Assembly: GCA_036378155.1 (NCBI GenBank) | Contig: DASUXA010000018.1 | Span: forward strand, 1 to 9,165 | Direction of reading: 5' to 3' | Length of the DNA: 9,165 nt | DNA from: DASUXA01 sp036378155 | Lineage (GTDB): Bacteria > Actinomycetota > Actinomycetes > Mycobacteriales > Micromonosporaceae | Shown: positions 1-4,858 of the stretch, in pieces | Layout of the letters: every line of letters starts with the position of its first letter | How positions within the stretch are numbered: the first letter of the stretch is position 1 | The notes under the pieces: generated by a model | Seen by the model: only the letters and a program-made list of their open reading frames with translations | The model's database searches: none | What the model was told of the DNA's origin: nothing | Made by a program: the position numbers and the translations under genes

Positions 1-1
1 G

Positions 2-271
2 GAGACATTTAGTTCCTTGTCGAGCAATTATCGTACGGCTCTCCAAAAATTCTTTGAGTGGGGCGGCGGCCATTTGTATGTGAATGACCCGGGCGGTCAA
101 AGCGGCCTACTGAATAGCTACCTGACATGGTCGCAAGAAGAGGATGTGAAGCAGTCGTTCAAGACAGCCTCTGATCGCGCGCTTCGAGCTCTCGAGGCCG
201 AGCAGCGCGGAGACCACGATGAAGCTAAGAGATTGTGGCGTATTATTCTTGGTTCAAGTTTCCCGGCTTGA
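2..271 (+). CDS. C-terminal part of a CD-NTase/SMODS-like nucleotidyltransferase (5' truncated by window edge)
   Basis: The frame is open back to the left edge, so this is the tail of a longer gene, not a small protein starting at the internal TTG at 17. The visible 89 residues end in an acidic-basic helix (ALRALEAEQRGDHDEAKRLW) followed by RIILGSSFP. That layout, an Ala-rich helix, a 'GD..EA...W' helix and a final 'ILG/FG..FP', is how many SMODS/CD-NTase proteins of CBASS anti-phage systems end. The preceding 'YVNDPGG' also fits the segment before the C-terminal helices. If right, the missing part would hold the GS...DxD catalytic core, making a cyclic oligonucleotide signal in the cytoplasm. 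Neither the catalytic residues nor an effector gene is visible here, so assignment rests on the tail alone. Codons are less GC-biased than in the genes further right, which suits an acquired defence gene. Confidence 0.55.
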   Translation, partial: ETFSSLSSNYRTALQKFFEWGGGHLYVNDPGGQSGLLNSYLTWSQEEDVKQSFKTASDRALRALEAEQRGDHDEAKRLWRIILGSSFPA

Positions 272-340
272 TCGTCGGCCGGCGATCACCAAGACACAGC
301 CCCGTCTGCCGCAACGCGCCGCGCGCGCTGCGGCAGACGG
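270..340. terminator. Strong hairpin between convergent genes, likely bidirectional terminator
   Basis: Arms CCGTCTGCCGCA (302-313) and TGCGGCAGACGG (329-340) form a perfect 12-bp stem with a 15-base loop. A second, 18-bp near-palindrome (270-287, one G-T pair, GGCC centre) overlaps the stop codon of the left gene. The region lies between the 3' ends of two convergent genes. There is no T-run, as is usual for actinobacterial terminators. Confidence 0.6.
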
Positions 341-398
341 CCGGACAACCGCGCAAAGGGCGGTTACCGGGTTAAACGAACGGCATTGGATGTTTCGC

Positions 399-836
399 CT
401 ACGTGGAGCGTTCCCAAGGCGCCCTTACCCGGACGCCGGCCCGCTTCAGTGCCTGCCGTACCGTCTCATCGTCGCAACCGTAGCGCTCGGCCAGGCGCTG
501 ACAGGACCAGCCCTCGCGGTAGAGCTGGACAGCTTCCGCGAGTTGCTCGGCGGGCACGCCCTGTCGCCGGAGTTCGACACCGGCCCGACGCAGGTGTCCA
601 GCCACGGTCGTCCGGTGCAGGTCCCAGCGCGCGGCCAGCTCACGCATGCTGGCGCCGACCTGGTACTCACTGACCACCTGCGCGACTTGCTCGGGCGTCA
701 GCCGACGCTGGGCCTGCCGCTGGCGGACGCGCTGCGCCGGGACTCGCCGCCTGAGCACCGCCGGTAGGGCTGCGGCCAACCGTCGGACCTGCGGCCCGAA
801 CTTTGAACTACCTCCCGTTAGGGCCACCCACGTCAA
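399..836 (-). CDS. Tandem helix-turn-helix protein, recombinase-associated type
   Basis: This 145-residue basic protein carries two HTH units. The first (about 46-92) includes 'LTPEQVAQVV...GASMRELAARWDLHRTTVAGHLRRAG', written here in part, and the second (about 95-136) includes 'LAERYGCDDETVRQALKRAG'. Both match the resolvase/Hin-type HTH pattern, in which a helix is followed by a turn and a 'T-V' recognition helix. Similar small proteins accompany serine recombinases in actinobacteria, but there is no catalytic recombinase domain here, so this may be a stand-alone DNA-binding protein or the surviving DNA-binding tail of a recombinase. Codon bias is strongly coding. The TTG start at 836 has GGGAG 8 bases upstream; a GTG three codons later is equally possible. 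Its start lies inside a hairpin (835-868), so transcription must begin further right or the true start is internal. No partner gene is adjacent. Confidence 0.6.
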   Translation of the reverse strand: MTWVALTGGSSKFGPQVRRLAAALPAVLRRRVPAQRVRQRQAQRRLTPEQVAQVVSEYQVGASMRELAARWDLHRTTVAGHLRRAGVELRRQGVPAEQLAEAVQLYREGWSCQRLAERYGCDDETVRQALKRAGVRVRAPWERST

Positions 837-880
837 AGGCCATCTCCCGCTCGGGACGATGGCCTTTTCTGATCTTGTAC
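835..880 (+). terminator. Terminator-like hairpin with T-run and TGATCTTGTAC tail (copy A)
   Basis: AAAGGCCAT (835-843) pairs with ATGGCCTTT (859-867); C844-G858 extends the stem and CCC/GGG pair within the loop. TTTT follows at 865-868, then TGATCTTGTAC at 870-880. On the plus strand this is a standard intrinsic terminator, yet no plus-strand gene ends just upstream. The same layout and tail recur at 7882-7924. Confidence 0.5.
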
Positions 881-903
881 AGCAGCAAAGTACAGCAGTA
901 CTT
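877..903. repeat. Direct repeat GTACAGCAG x2 with overlapping AAGTAC/GTACTT inverted repeat
   Basis: GTACAGCAG occurs at 877-885 and 890-898, 13 bases apart. AAGTAC (888-893) and GTACTT (898-903) are inverted around a 4-base spacer. It lies between a DNA-binding protein gene and the AbiEi-like gene, so it could be a protein-binding or recombination site. No function is shown by the sequence. Confidence 0.35.
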
Positions 904-948
904 GTCGGCTAGCGTCCAGCGCCGACGCGAAGCGCGACGCGATGTCGC

Positions 949-976
949 TTGCCCCGCCAAGTTCGCGATATATGCT
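949..976 (+). promoter_or_regulatory. Sigma70-type promoter of the AbiEi-like gene
   Basis: TTGCCC (949-954) and TATGCT (971-976) are separated by 16 bases. They resemble a -35 TTGnnn and an actinobacterial -10 TAnnnT. The predicted start of transcription is near 983, giving a leader of about 50 bases before the ATG at 1032. A local drop in GC (GATATATGCTAG) supports the -10. Confidence 0.5.
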
Positions 977-997
977 AGTTCCGTTCGCAGCGGAACT
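977..997. promoter_or_regulatory. Inverted repeat at the AbiEi-like transcription start, candidate operator
   Basis: AGTTCCG (977-983) and CGGAACT (991-997) form perfect 7-base arms around a 7-base spacer, directly after the -10. Known AbiEi antitoxins repress their own operons by binding inverted repeats at the promoter. The position fits such autorepression; binding itself is inference. Confidence 0.45.
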
Positions 998-1031
998 CCG
1001 TAATTTCGTGTAAGGGAGGGGAGGGCGCAGG

Positions 1032-2138
1032 ATGCGATCCCCGTCCCAGTTGCTCGCCGCGAGCGAGCCACCACAGCGGAAGACCGACGTACTCAGAAGT
1101 GCGTTCGCGCTGGTCTCCGACCGGCTACCGTCCGGATGGTCTGTCGCCCTCGTTGAGGAGGACCTGGTCGCCGATCGCCGCGTCGATGCGGTGGCCGAGT
1201 TCCAAGCACCCGGTGGTGCCAAGGCGAGCTTTCTCGTTGAGGTGAAGCGTGCGGTGGTGACGAGCAACCTCCCAGCAATACTCGATCAACTGAAGTCGTT
1301 CCGTCGGCACCTGGCTGGCGAGGCGGAACCCATGGTTGTGGCGAGGTATCTCGGGCCTTCTGCTCGTGCATGGCTGGAGGAACGCGGCGTGTCCTATGCG
1401 GATGCGACCGGCAACATGTTCGTGCTCCGTGACCGCCCAGCGCTGTTCGTGCGCGATCGAGGCGCCGATCATGACCCGTGGCGTGGGCCCGGACGGCCTC
1501 GGGGAACTCTGCTCGGGCCTCCGGCCGCCCGAGTCGTCCGTGCCTTGCTCGACTTCCGGCCGCCGATGACGGTGCCCGCGCTGGCACGCCGGTCGGGTGC
1601 ATCCACTGGTGCGACGTACCGGGTTGTCGACTTTCTGGAGCAGGAGGCGTTGCTCGCACGGAATCCTAGGGGTCCTGTCACCGATGTGAACTGGCGCAAA
1701 CTCTTGGAGCGCTGGAGCAAGGACTACGGGTTCCAGAGCAGCAATACCGTTGGTGGGTATCTCAGCCTGCGGGGTCTGCCCGCGTTGTTGGACGGATTGC
1801 GAGCGTCGTCGGGGCTGCGGTATGCGTTGACCGGTTCCCTAGCGGCGCATCGGATGGCGCCGTACGCGCCTGCACGTCTCGCGATGGTCTACGTTGACGA
1901 TCTGGGAGACGCTGCTTCGCAGCTCAAGCTTCGACCGGTCGACAGCGGCGCGAATGTTCTGCTCGCTGCGGGCGATTATGACGTGGTATTCGAGCGGACT
2001 GTCGAGGACGACGGTTTGACTTACGTGGCACCGAGCCAGGTCGCGGTCGATCTGCTTACCGGACCGGGTCGCAGCCCAGCCGAGGCCCAAGCCCTCATCG
2101 AGTGGATGGAGACGAATGAAACCGCGTGGCGACGCTGA
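1032..2138 (+). CDS. AbiEi-like antitoxin/transcriptional regulator with N-terminal PD-(D/E)XK-like region
   Basis: The 368-residue protein has three parts. Residues 15-110 resemble a restriction-endonuclease fold, with D52 in 'RRVDAVAEF' and 'LVEVK' giving E70-x-K72, the D...ExK pattern. Residues 165-212 form a winged helix ('MTVPALARRSGASTGATYRV' and 'FLEQEALLAR'). Residues 220-368 match the C-terminal region of type IV AbiEi-family antitoxins, including 'YLSLRGLPALLDGL' and 'YALTGSLAA'. AbiEi proteins repress their own operon and counter a nucleotidyltransferase toxin, AbiEii. The ATG at 1032 has a strong site, GGGAGGGG, about 6-10 bases upstream. The partner AbiEii-like frame begins inside this gene's 3' end (2116) but is truncated, so this gene is intact without a toxin. 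It could still act as a regulator or, if the ExK motif is active, as a nuclease. Family call is fairly secure; nuclease activity is speculative. Confidence 0.7.
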   Translation: MRSPSQLLAASEPPQRKTDVLRSAFALVSDRLPSGWSVALVEEDLVADRRVDAVAEFQAPGGAKASFLVEVKRAVVTSNLPAILDQLKSFRRHLAGEAEPMVVARYLGPSARAWLEERGVSYADATGNMFVLRDRPALFVRDRGADHDPWRGPGRPRGTLLGPPAARVVRALLDFRPPMTVPALARRSGASTGATYRVVDFLEQEALLARNPRGPVTDVNWRKLLERWSKDYGFQSSNTVGGYLSLRGLPALLDGLRASSGLRYALTGSLAAHRMAPYAPARLAMVYVDDLGDAASQLKLRPVDSGANVLLAAGDYDVVFERTVEDDGLTYVAPSQVAVDLLTGPGRSPAEAQALIEWMETNETAWRR

Positions 2139-2280
2139 CCTTCTGGTAGCTGCGCGCAGCGCCTTGCTCGATGCACTCGAAGCTCTGGGTGAACACTTGT
2201 CGGCAGTCGTTGTGGTCGGTGCGCAAGCTGTCTACCTGCACACGGGTGCGGCACCGGTGGCTCTTGCTGAGGCGACCAAC
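2116..2280 (+). pseudogene. Truncated AbiEii-like nucleotidyltransferase toxin (first ~54 codons)
   Basis: An ATG at 2116 lies 23 bases inside the upstream antitoxin gene, preceded by GGAG, the usual overlap of AbiE operons. The first residues, 'LLDALEALGEHLSAVVVVGA' then 'QAVYLHTGAAPVALAE', match the start of AbiEii/AbiGii-family nucleotidyltransferases; GAQAVYLH is the strand-and-glycine segment that precedes the catalytic acidic pair. Just before the expected acidic motif (usually D-x-D after 'AEATxDSD') homology stops, near 2275-2280, and the frame runs on as nonsense to a stop at 2371-2373. All catalytic aspartates and the C-terminal helical domain are gone, so no active toxin can be made. 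The break coincides with the end of an integrase fragment on the other strand, which suggests an insertion or recombination event. Confidence 0.7.
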
Positions 2281-2715
2281 TCGCCCTCGTCCAGGTCGAC
2301 GTCTTCCCACCGCAGGCCCAACACTTCACCGCGGCGCAGGCCGAGCACGAGGATCAGCACGTACGCGGCGTAGAGCGGATCGTGGTCACCGCGTGCGGAT
2401 TCCAGGAACTGCCGCACCTCGTCGACGGTCCACGGCTTGGCCTTGCGGGGTCGAGGCTTGGCGACCCGAACCAGTGCCGCCGGGTTACGGGTGATCAGTT
2501 CCTCGCGGACGGCGTTGTTCAGCGCGGCGCGCAGCGTCGTCCAGGCGTCGCGAGCTGTGCGCTCGGAGACCGGGCGCTGGCAGCAGCGATCGACCGCGCA
2601 GCAGCGCCGCTTGCGGGGCGGCCGGGCCGCGTCCTTGCCCTGGGCGCAGCACTGGCAGGTGTTCCGCAGCCGATTCAGCCAGGTCTGCACCTCGCGGACG
2701 GTCAGCTTGTTCATG
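2275..2715 (-). pseudogene. Tyrosine recombinase (phage-type integrase) internal fragment
   Basis: Read leftwards from about 2715, the frame starts inside the core-binding domain with 'KLTVREVQTWLNRL', passes a Cys-rich insertion (CQCC...CC...CC), then 'SERTARDAW' and 'ALNNAVREELITRNPAALV', and enters the catalytic domain ('WTVDEVRQFLESARGDHDPL', 'LGLRRGEVLGLRWEDVDL'). LRRGE holds the first catalytic arginine. Homology ends at 'DLDEGEL' near 2277; the frame continues to 2232 through AbiEii-derived sequence. Missing are the N-terminal arm-binding domain, the HxxR box and the tyrosine, so about 150 of an expected 380-400 residues remain. This is a dead relic of an integrated element. There is no start codon with a good binding site at its 5' end. 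Confidence 0.75.
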
Positions 2716-2750
2716 GCTCCGCTAGCAACGCACGTCATGCGTCTGCCAAC

Positions 2751-2771
2751 GCCGGTCGAACGCCGACCGGC
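2751..2771. repeat. Hairpin GCCGGTCG/CGACCGGC next to the integrase relic
   Basis: Perfect 8-bp arms (2751-2758, 2764-2771) enclose AACGC. It lies about 35 bases outside the right end of the integrase fragment, in 165 bases of otherwise featureless sequence before the next gene. It may be a terminator or a leftover of the lost element. Confidence 0.3.
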
Positions 2772-2869
2772 TCTGTGCCTCCCGGACGGTCCACATCTGT
2801 CGCATAGTCGTCAGCAAGCGTGGGGAATGGGCGACGTCGTGTGGTGGGACATAGTGCGGTCGCCGGGAC

Positions 2870-2882
2870 TAACGTGCCTGCG
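2870..2882 (+). promoter_or_regulatory. Candidate -10 element for leaderless transcription of the DUF4236 gene
   Basis: TAACGT (2870-2875, TAnnnT pattern) ends 6 bases before the GTG at 2882, the spacing expected if transcription begins at the start codon. No Shine-Dalgarno sequence is present upstream of that GTG. No clear -35 hexamer is seen. Confidence 0.35.
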
Positions 2883-4015
2883 TGGGCTTTTCGATCAAAT
2901 TGGCGCCGGGGGTTCGGGTTCGGGCGTCGTCGCGGGGGATCCGCACGAGTATCGGTCCGCGCGCCGCCCGGGTGCATATCGGCGGTGGTCGTACCGGGTT
3001 TTCCACCGGTGTGGGACCGGTGGGCTTCTACACGTCGCTGGGCGGGCGGCGGTCGTCTCGAAGCCAGCGCGCGGGCGGCATGTCGGCGGGGGCGTACCAG
3101 CGGCAGTTGGCCGCCCAGCAGCGGCAGGCGGCCCAGGCGCAGAAGGTTGAGGAGGCCCGACGGCTGGCCGAGGTGTTCCTGCACATTCTGCGGCTGCACC
3201 ATGCCGAGTTCGCGCCGGCCCAGCCGCCGGTCGCGCCGCCGCCACCCCAGCCGGATTCGGCGAGGATCCACCGCTACTACGAACAGCACGCCCTGGCCGG
3301 CATCAGCCTGTTCAATCGCGCCGAGCGGAAGCAGGCCAAGCAGCGCGCCGCCGGGTGGGCTGCGGCCGAGATACAACGCCGCACCGCCGAGCTCCGCCAG
3401 CAGCAGGCGCAGTGGCAGCAGCAACTCGACCAGCGCTGGCGCGAGTTGTGCGGCAACGATCCCCAGGTGGTGATCGAAACGCTGGACGAGGCGTTCGAGG
3501 ACAACGAGGCGCCGAGCGCCGCGATCGACGTCGACGGCGATGAGGTGTCCCTTGTGGTGCTGCTGCCGGGCATGGAGCAGGTCGTCCCCGAGCGGATGCC
3601 CGGCCAGACCGCCGCGGGCAACCTGTCGCTGCGCAAGCTGACGCAGCGCGAGCGCGGGGACTACTACAAGCATTTCGTCTGCGGCCAGGTCCTTGTCACC
3701 GTTCGCGAAGCACTCGCGGTCGCCCCCGGCATCGGCTCCGCCCGCGTGGTCGCGCTGCGCAACGACGGACACGACGCGTACGGCAAGCCACACGTGTCGT
3801 GCCTCCTTGCCGCGACCTTCCACCGCACCGCGCTGGCCGGCATCCAGTGGCAGTCGGCCGACGCGGTGGAGATCGTCAACACCGTCGCGACCGAGCGGGT
3901 CTGGAACCAGTACCGAGGCAACGGCCGCTTCGAGCCGATCAACCTCACCCGCGAACCCGACCTCGCCGCGCTGATCCAAGCCGTCGACCTTGACGAACTC
4001 GTGGTCAGCGGATGA
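2882..4015 (+). CDS. DUF4236 domain protein with coiled middle and unassigned C-terminal domain
   Basis: The first 55 residues (MGFSIKLAPGVRVRASSRG, then 'TSIGPRAARVHIGGGRTGF' and 'STGVGPVGFYTSLGG') are a DUF4236 domain, a small beta-rich module usually found at the extreme N-terminus, which supports the GTG at 2882. Residues 70-110 and 145-190 are rich in Gln, Ala and Arg and should form helices or coiled coils; a Pro-rich hinge (111-125) splits them. Residues 195-377 form a compact domain ('AIDVDGDEVSLVVLLPGMEQ', 'KLTQRERGDYYKHFVCGQVL', 'NQYRGNGRFEPINLTREPDL') that I do not recognise. There is no signal peptide or membrane span, so it is probably cytoplasmic. No biochemical function is known for DUF4236. 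It has its own likely promoter and is followed, with an ATGA overlap, by a tiny frame. Confidence 0.8.
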   Translation: MGFSIKLAPGVRVRASSRGIRTSIGPRAARVHIGGGRTGFSTGVGPVGFYTSLGGRRSSRSQRAGGMSAGAYQRQLAAQQRQAAQAQKVEEARRLAEVFLHILRLHHAEFAPAQPPVAPPPPQPDSARIHRYYEQHALAGISLFNRAERKQAKQRAAGWAAAEIQRRTAELRQQQAQWQQQLDQRWRELCGNDPQVVIETLDEAFEDNEAPSAAIDVDGDEVSLVVLLPGMEQVVPERMPGQTAAGNLSLRKLTQRERGDYYKHFVCGQVLVTVREALAVAPGIGSARVVALRNDGHDAYGKPHVSCLLAATFHRTALAGIQWQSADAVEIVNTVATERVWNQYRGNGRFEPINLTREPDLAALIQAVDLDELVVSG

Positions 4016-4158
4016 CGCCGGAGTCCGGACCTCCTGGCGCGAGTGCCGGGGAGGGGTACGAGGACCTCGCGGCGCGCCGGCCCGGTGCCGAGGCTCGCGA
4101 CCAAGCTGCCGTGCTGCGGCAGACCGGGCGAACCCCTGGTCGACCGGTACCCGGCTAG
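4012..4158 (+). CDS. Possible 48-residue protein coupled to the DUF4236 gene
   Basis: The ATG at 4012 overlaps the DUF4236 stop as ATGA, the classic arrangement for translational coupling. The frame runs 48 codons with mostly G/C third positions and ends in TAG at 4156-4158. Those last bases form CTAG, which also holds the stop codon of the convergent acetyltransferase gene. The product (MTPESGPPGASAGEGYEDLA, then a charged stretch ending RPVPG) is hydrophilic, Pro/Gly/Arg-rich and likely disordered, with no recognisable domain. It could equally be the read-on of non-coding sequence that happens to lack stops, which is common at this GC content. Confidence 0.35.
   Translation: MTPESGPPGASAGEGYEDLAARRPGAEARDQAAVLRQTGRTPGRPVPG
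4080..4129. terminator. Nested stem between convergent genes, weak terminator candidate
   Basis: GCCCGGT (4080-4086) pairs with ACCGGGC (4123-4129), and CTGCCG (4106-4111) with CGGCAG (4117-4122) inside it. It lies between the 3' end of the DUF4236 gene and the end of the acetyltransferase gene. There is no T-run. Confidence 0.3.
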
Positions 4159-4649
4159 AGCATCAGGTCGCGCTGATACCAGGTGCCGGGCTTGCCGCCG
4201 AGGTGCGCCGGGTCGGCAGGGCCGACAGGGACGAACCCGGATTTGGTCAACACCTTCTGCGACGCGACATTCTGGCAGGAGGTCGCCGCCCGCAGGGTGC
4301 GCAGCCCGTGCTCGGCCGCCGCCAACCGGCACAGCTCCCGCACGGTCGCAGTTGCGACGCCACGGCCCGCAACATGCTGCGCGACCCGGTAGCCGAGTTC
4401 CGCAGTGTGGTCTTCGATGTCGACCAGATTGAACCTGCCGAGTACCGACCCGTCGTCGGCGACGAGCACGTGGAAGGCGCACACGCCGGCCTCCTGCTCG
4501 GCCAGCAAGGCGTTGTACCGGTCGGTGAACTGCTCGAAGAAGTCGTCGCCGCGGTCGGAGATCGAGGCGGCGAAGTAGGCGCGGTTCGCCAACTCGAAGG
4601 CAAGGACCGCCGGGGCATGACCAGGACGCAGCCGCTCCAGCTCGGGCAT
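4155..4649 (-). CDS. GNAT-family N-acetyltransferase (RimJ/RimL-like)
   Basis: The 164-residue protein transfers an acetyl group from acetyl-CoA to an amine; the substrate cannot be told. 'AELGYRVAQHVAGRGVATAT' (84-103) is the acetyl-CoA pyrophosphate loop (Q-x-x-A-G-R-G-x-A), and 'SCQNVASQKVLTKSGFVPVG' (124-143) is the conserved GNAT motif B with N127, S130 and a closing GF. Length and motif spacing fit RimJ/RimL-like acetyltransferases that modify protein N-termini or small amines. The ATG at 4649 is chosen because the homology-like sequence starts there (MPELERLRPGH) and a -10 box lies 7 bases upstream; the frame is open to 4757 but that extension is low in family features. It is convergent with the DUF4236 gene. 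Cytoplasmic. Confidence 0.85.
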   Translation of the reverse strand: MPELERLRPGHAPAVLAFELANRAYFAASISDRGDDFFEQFTDRYNALLAEQEAGVCAFHVLVADDGSVLGRFNLVDIEDHTAELGYRVAQHVAGRGVATATVRELCRLAAAEHGLRTLRAATSCQNVASQKVLTKSGFVPVGPADPAHLGGKPGTWYQRDLML

Positions 4650-4661
4650 CGCCCGACTGTA
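4650..4661 (-). promoter_or_regulatory. Candidate -10 for a leaderless acetyltransferase mRNA
   Basis: On the minus strand TACAGT (4661 down to 4656) is followed by six bases and then the ATG at 4649. The TAnnnT pattern and 6-base gap place the transcript start at the A of ATG. No Shine-Dalgarno sequence is present. The -35 region is unclear. Confidence 0.45.
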
Positions 4662-4723
4662 CCCGGATGGTTTGCTGACGCCACCCGGTTTCTGCCAGTG
4701 GCAGACGGTCCCGTTGCCGGCGG

Positions 4724-4772
4724 GTCGTACTCCGCTCGATCGGTGACTGTCACGCATCGAGCGGAGTACGAC
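4724..4772. repeat. 49-bp near-perfect palindrome
   Basis: GTCGTACTCCGCTCGAT (4724-4740) pairs perfectly with ATCGAGCGGAGTACGAC (4756-4772), 17 bp. The centre holds a further palindrome, GTGAC-T-GTCAC (4743-4753). Only two positions (4741/4755 and 4742/4754) fail to pair. It lies about 90 bases past the stop of the excalibur gene and about 75 bases upstream of the acetyltransferase start, so it is either a terminator for the former or an operator-like site for the latter. Confidence 0.6.
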
Positions 4773-4858
4773 GCCGCGTCGGCTCGGTGGCTTCTCCCGC
4801 CATCCCGGTTGTTGTGCGATGGCAGGCGCGGTGGCGTCGCGTGCTTGCCTGGGCGAGC

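Noticed and set aside
219..767. 182-codon plus-strand open frame
   Set aside because: It lies opposite the tandem-HTH gene, has Arg/Ala/Pro-rich low-complexity content and no motif; the minus-strand frame has clear HTH units.
780..868. tRNA gene or tRNA 3' end serving as an integration site
   Set aside because: The hairpin with T-run after GGGCCACCCA looked like a tRNA end, but no T-loop, anticodon stem or acceptor partner can be folded upstream.
2735..3979. 414-codon minus-strand open frame
   Set aside because: It mirrors the DUF4236 gene, whose plus-strand N-terminal domain is recognisable; the mirror product is biased in composition and lacks domains.
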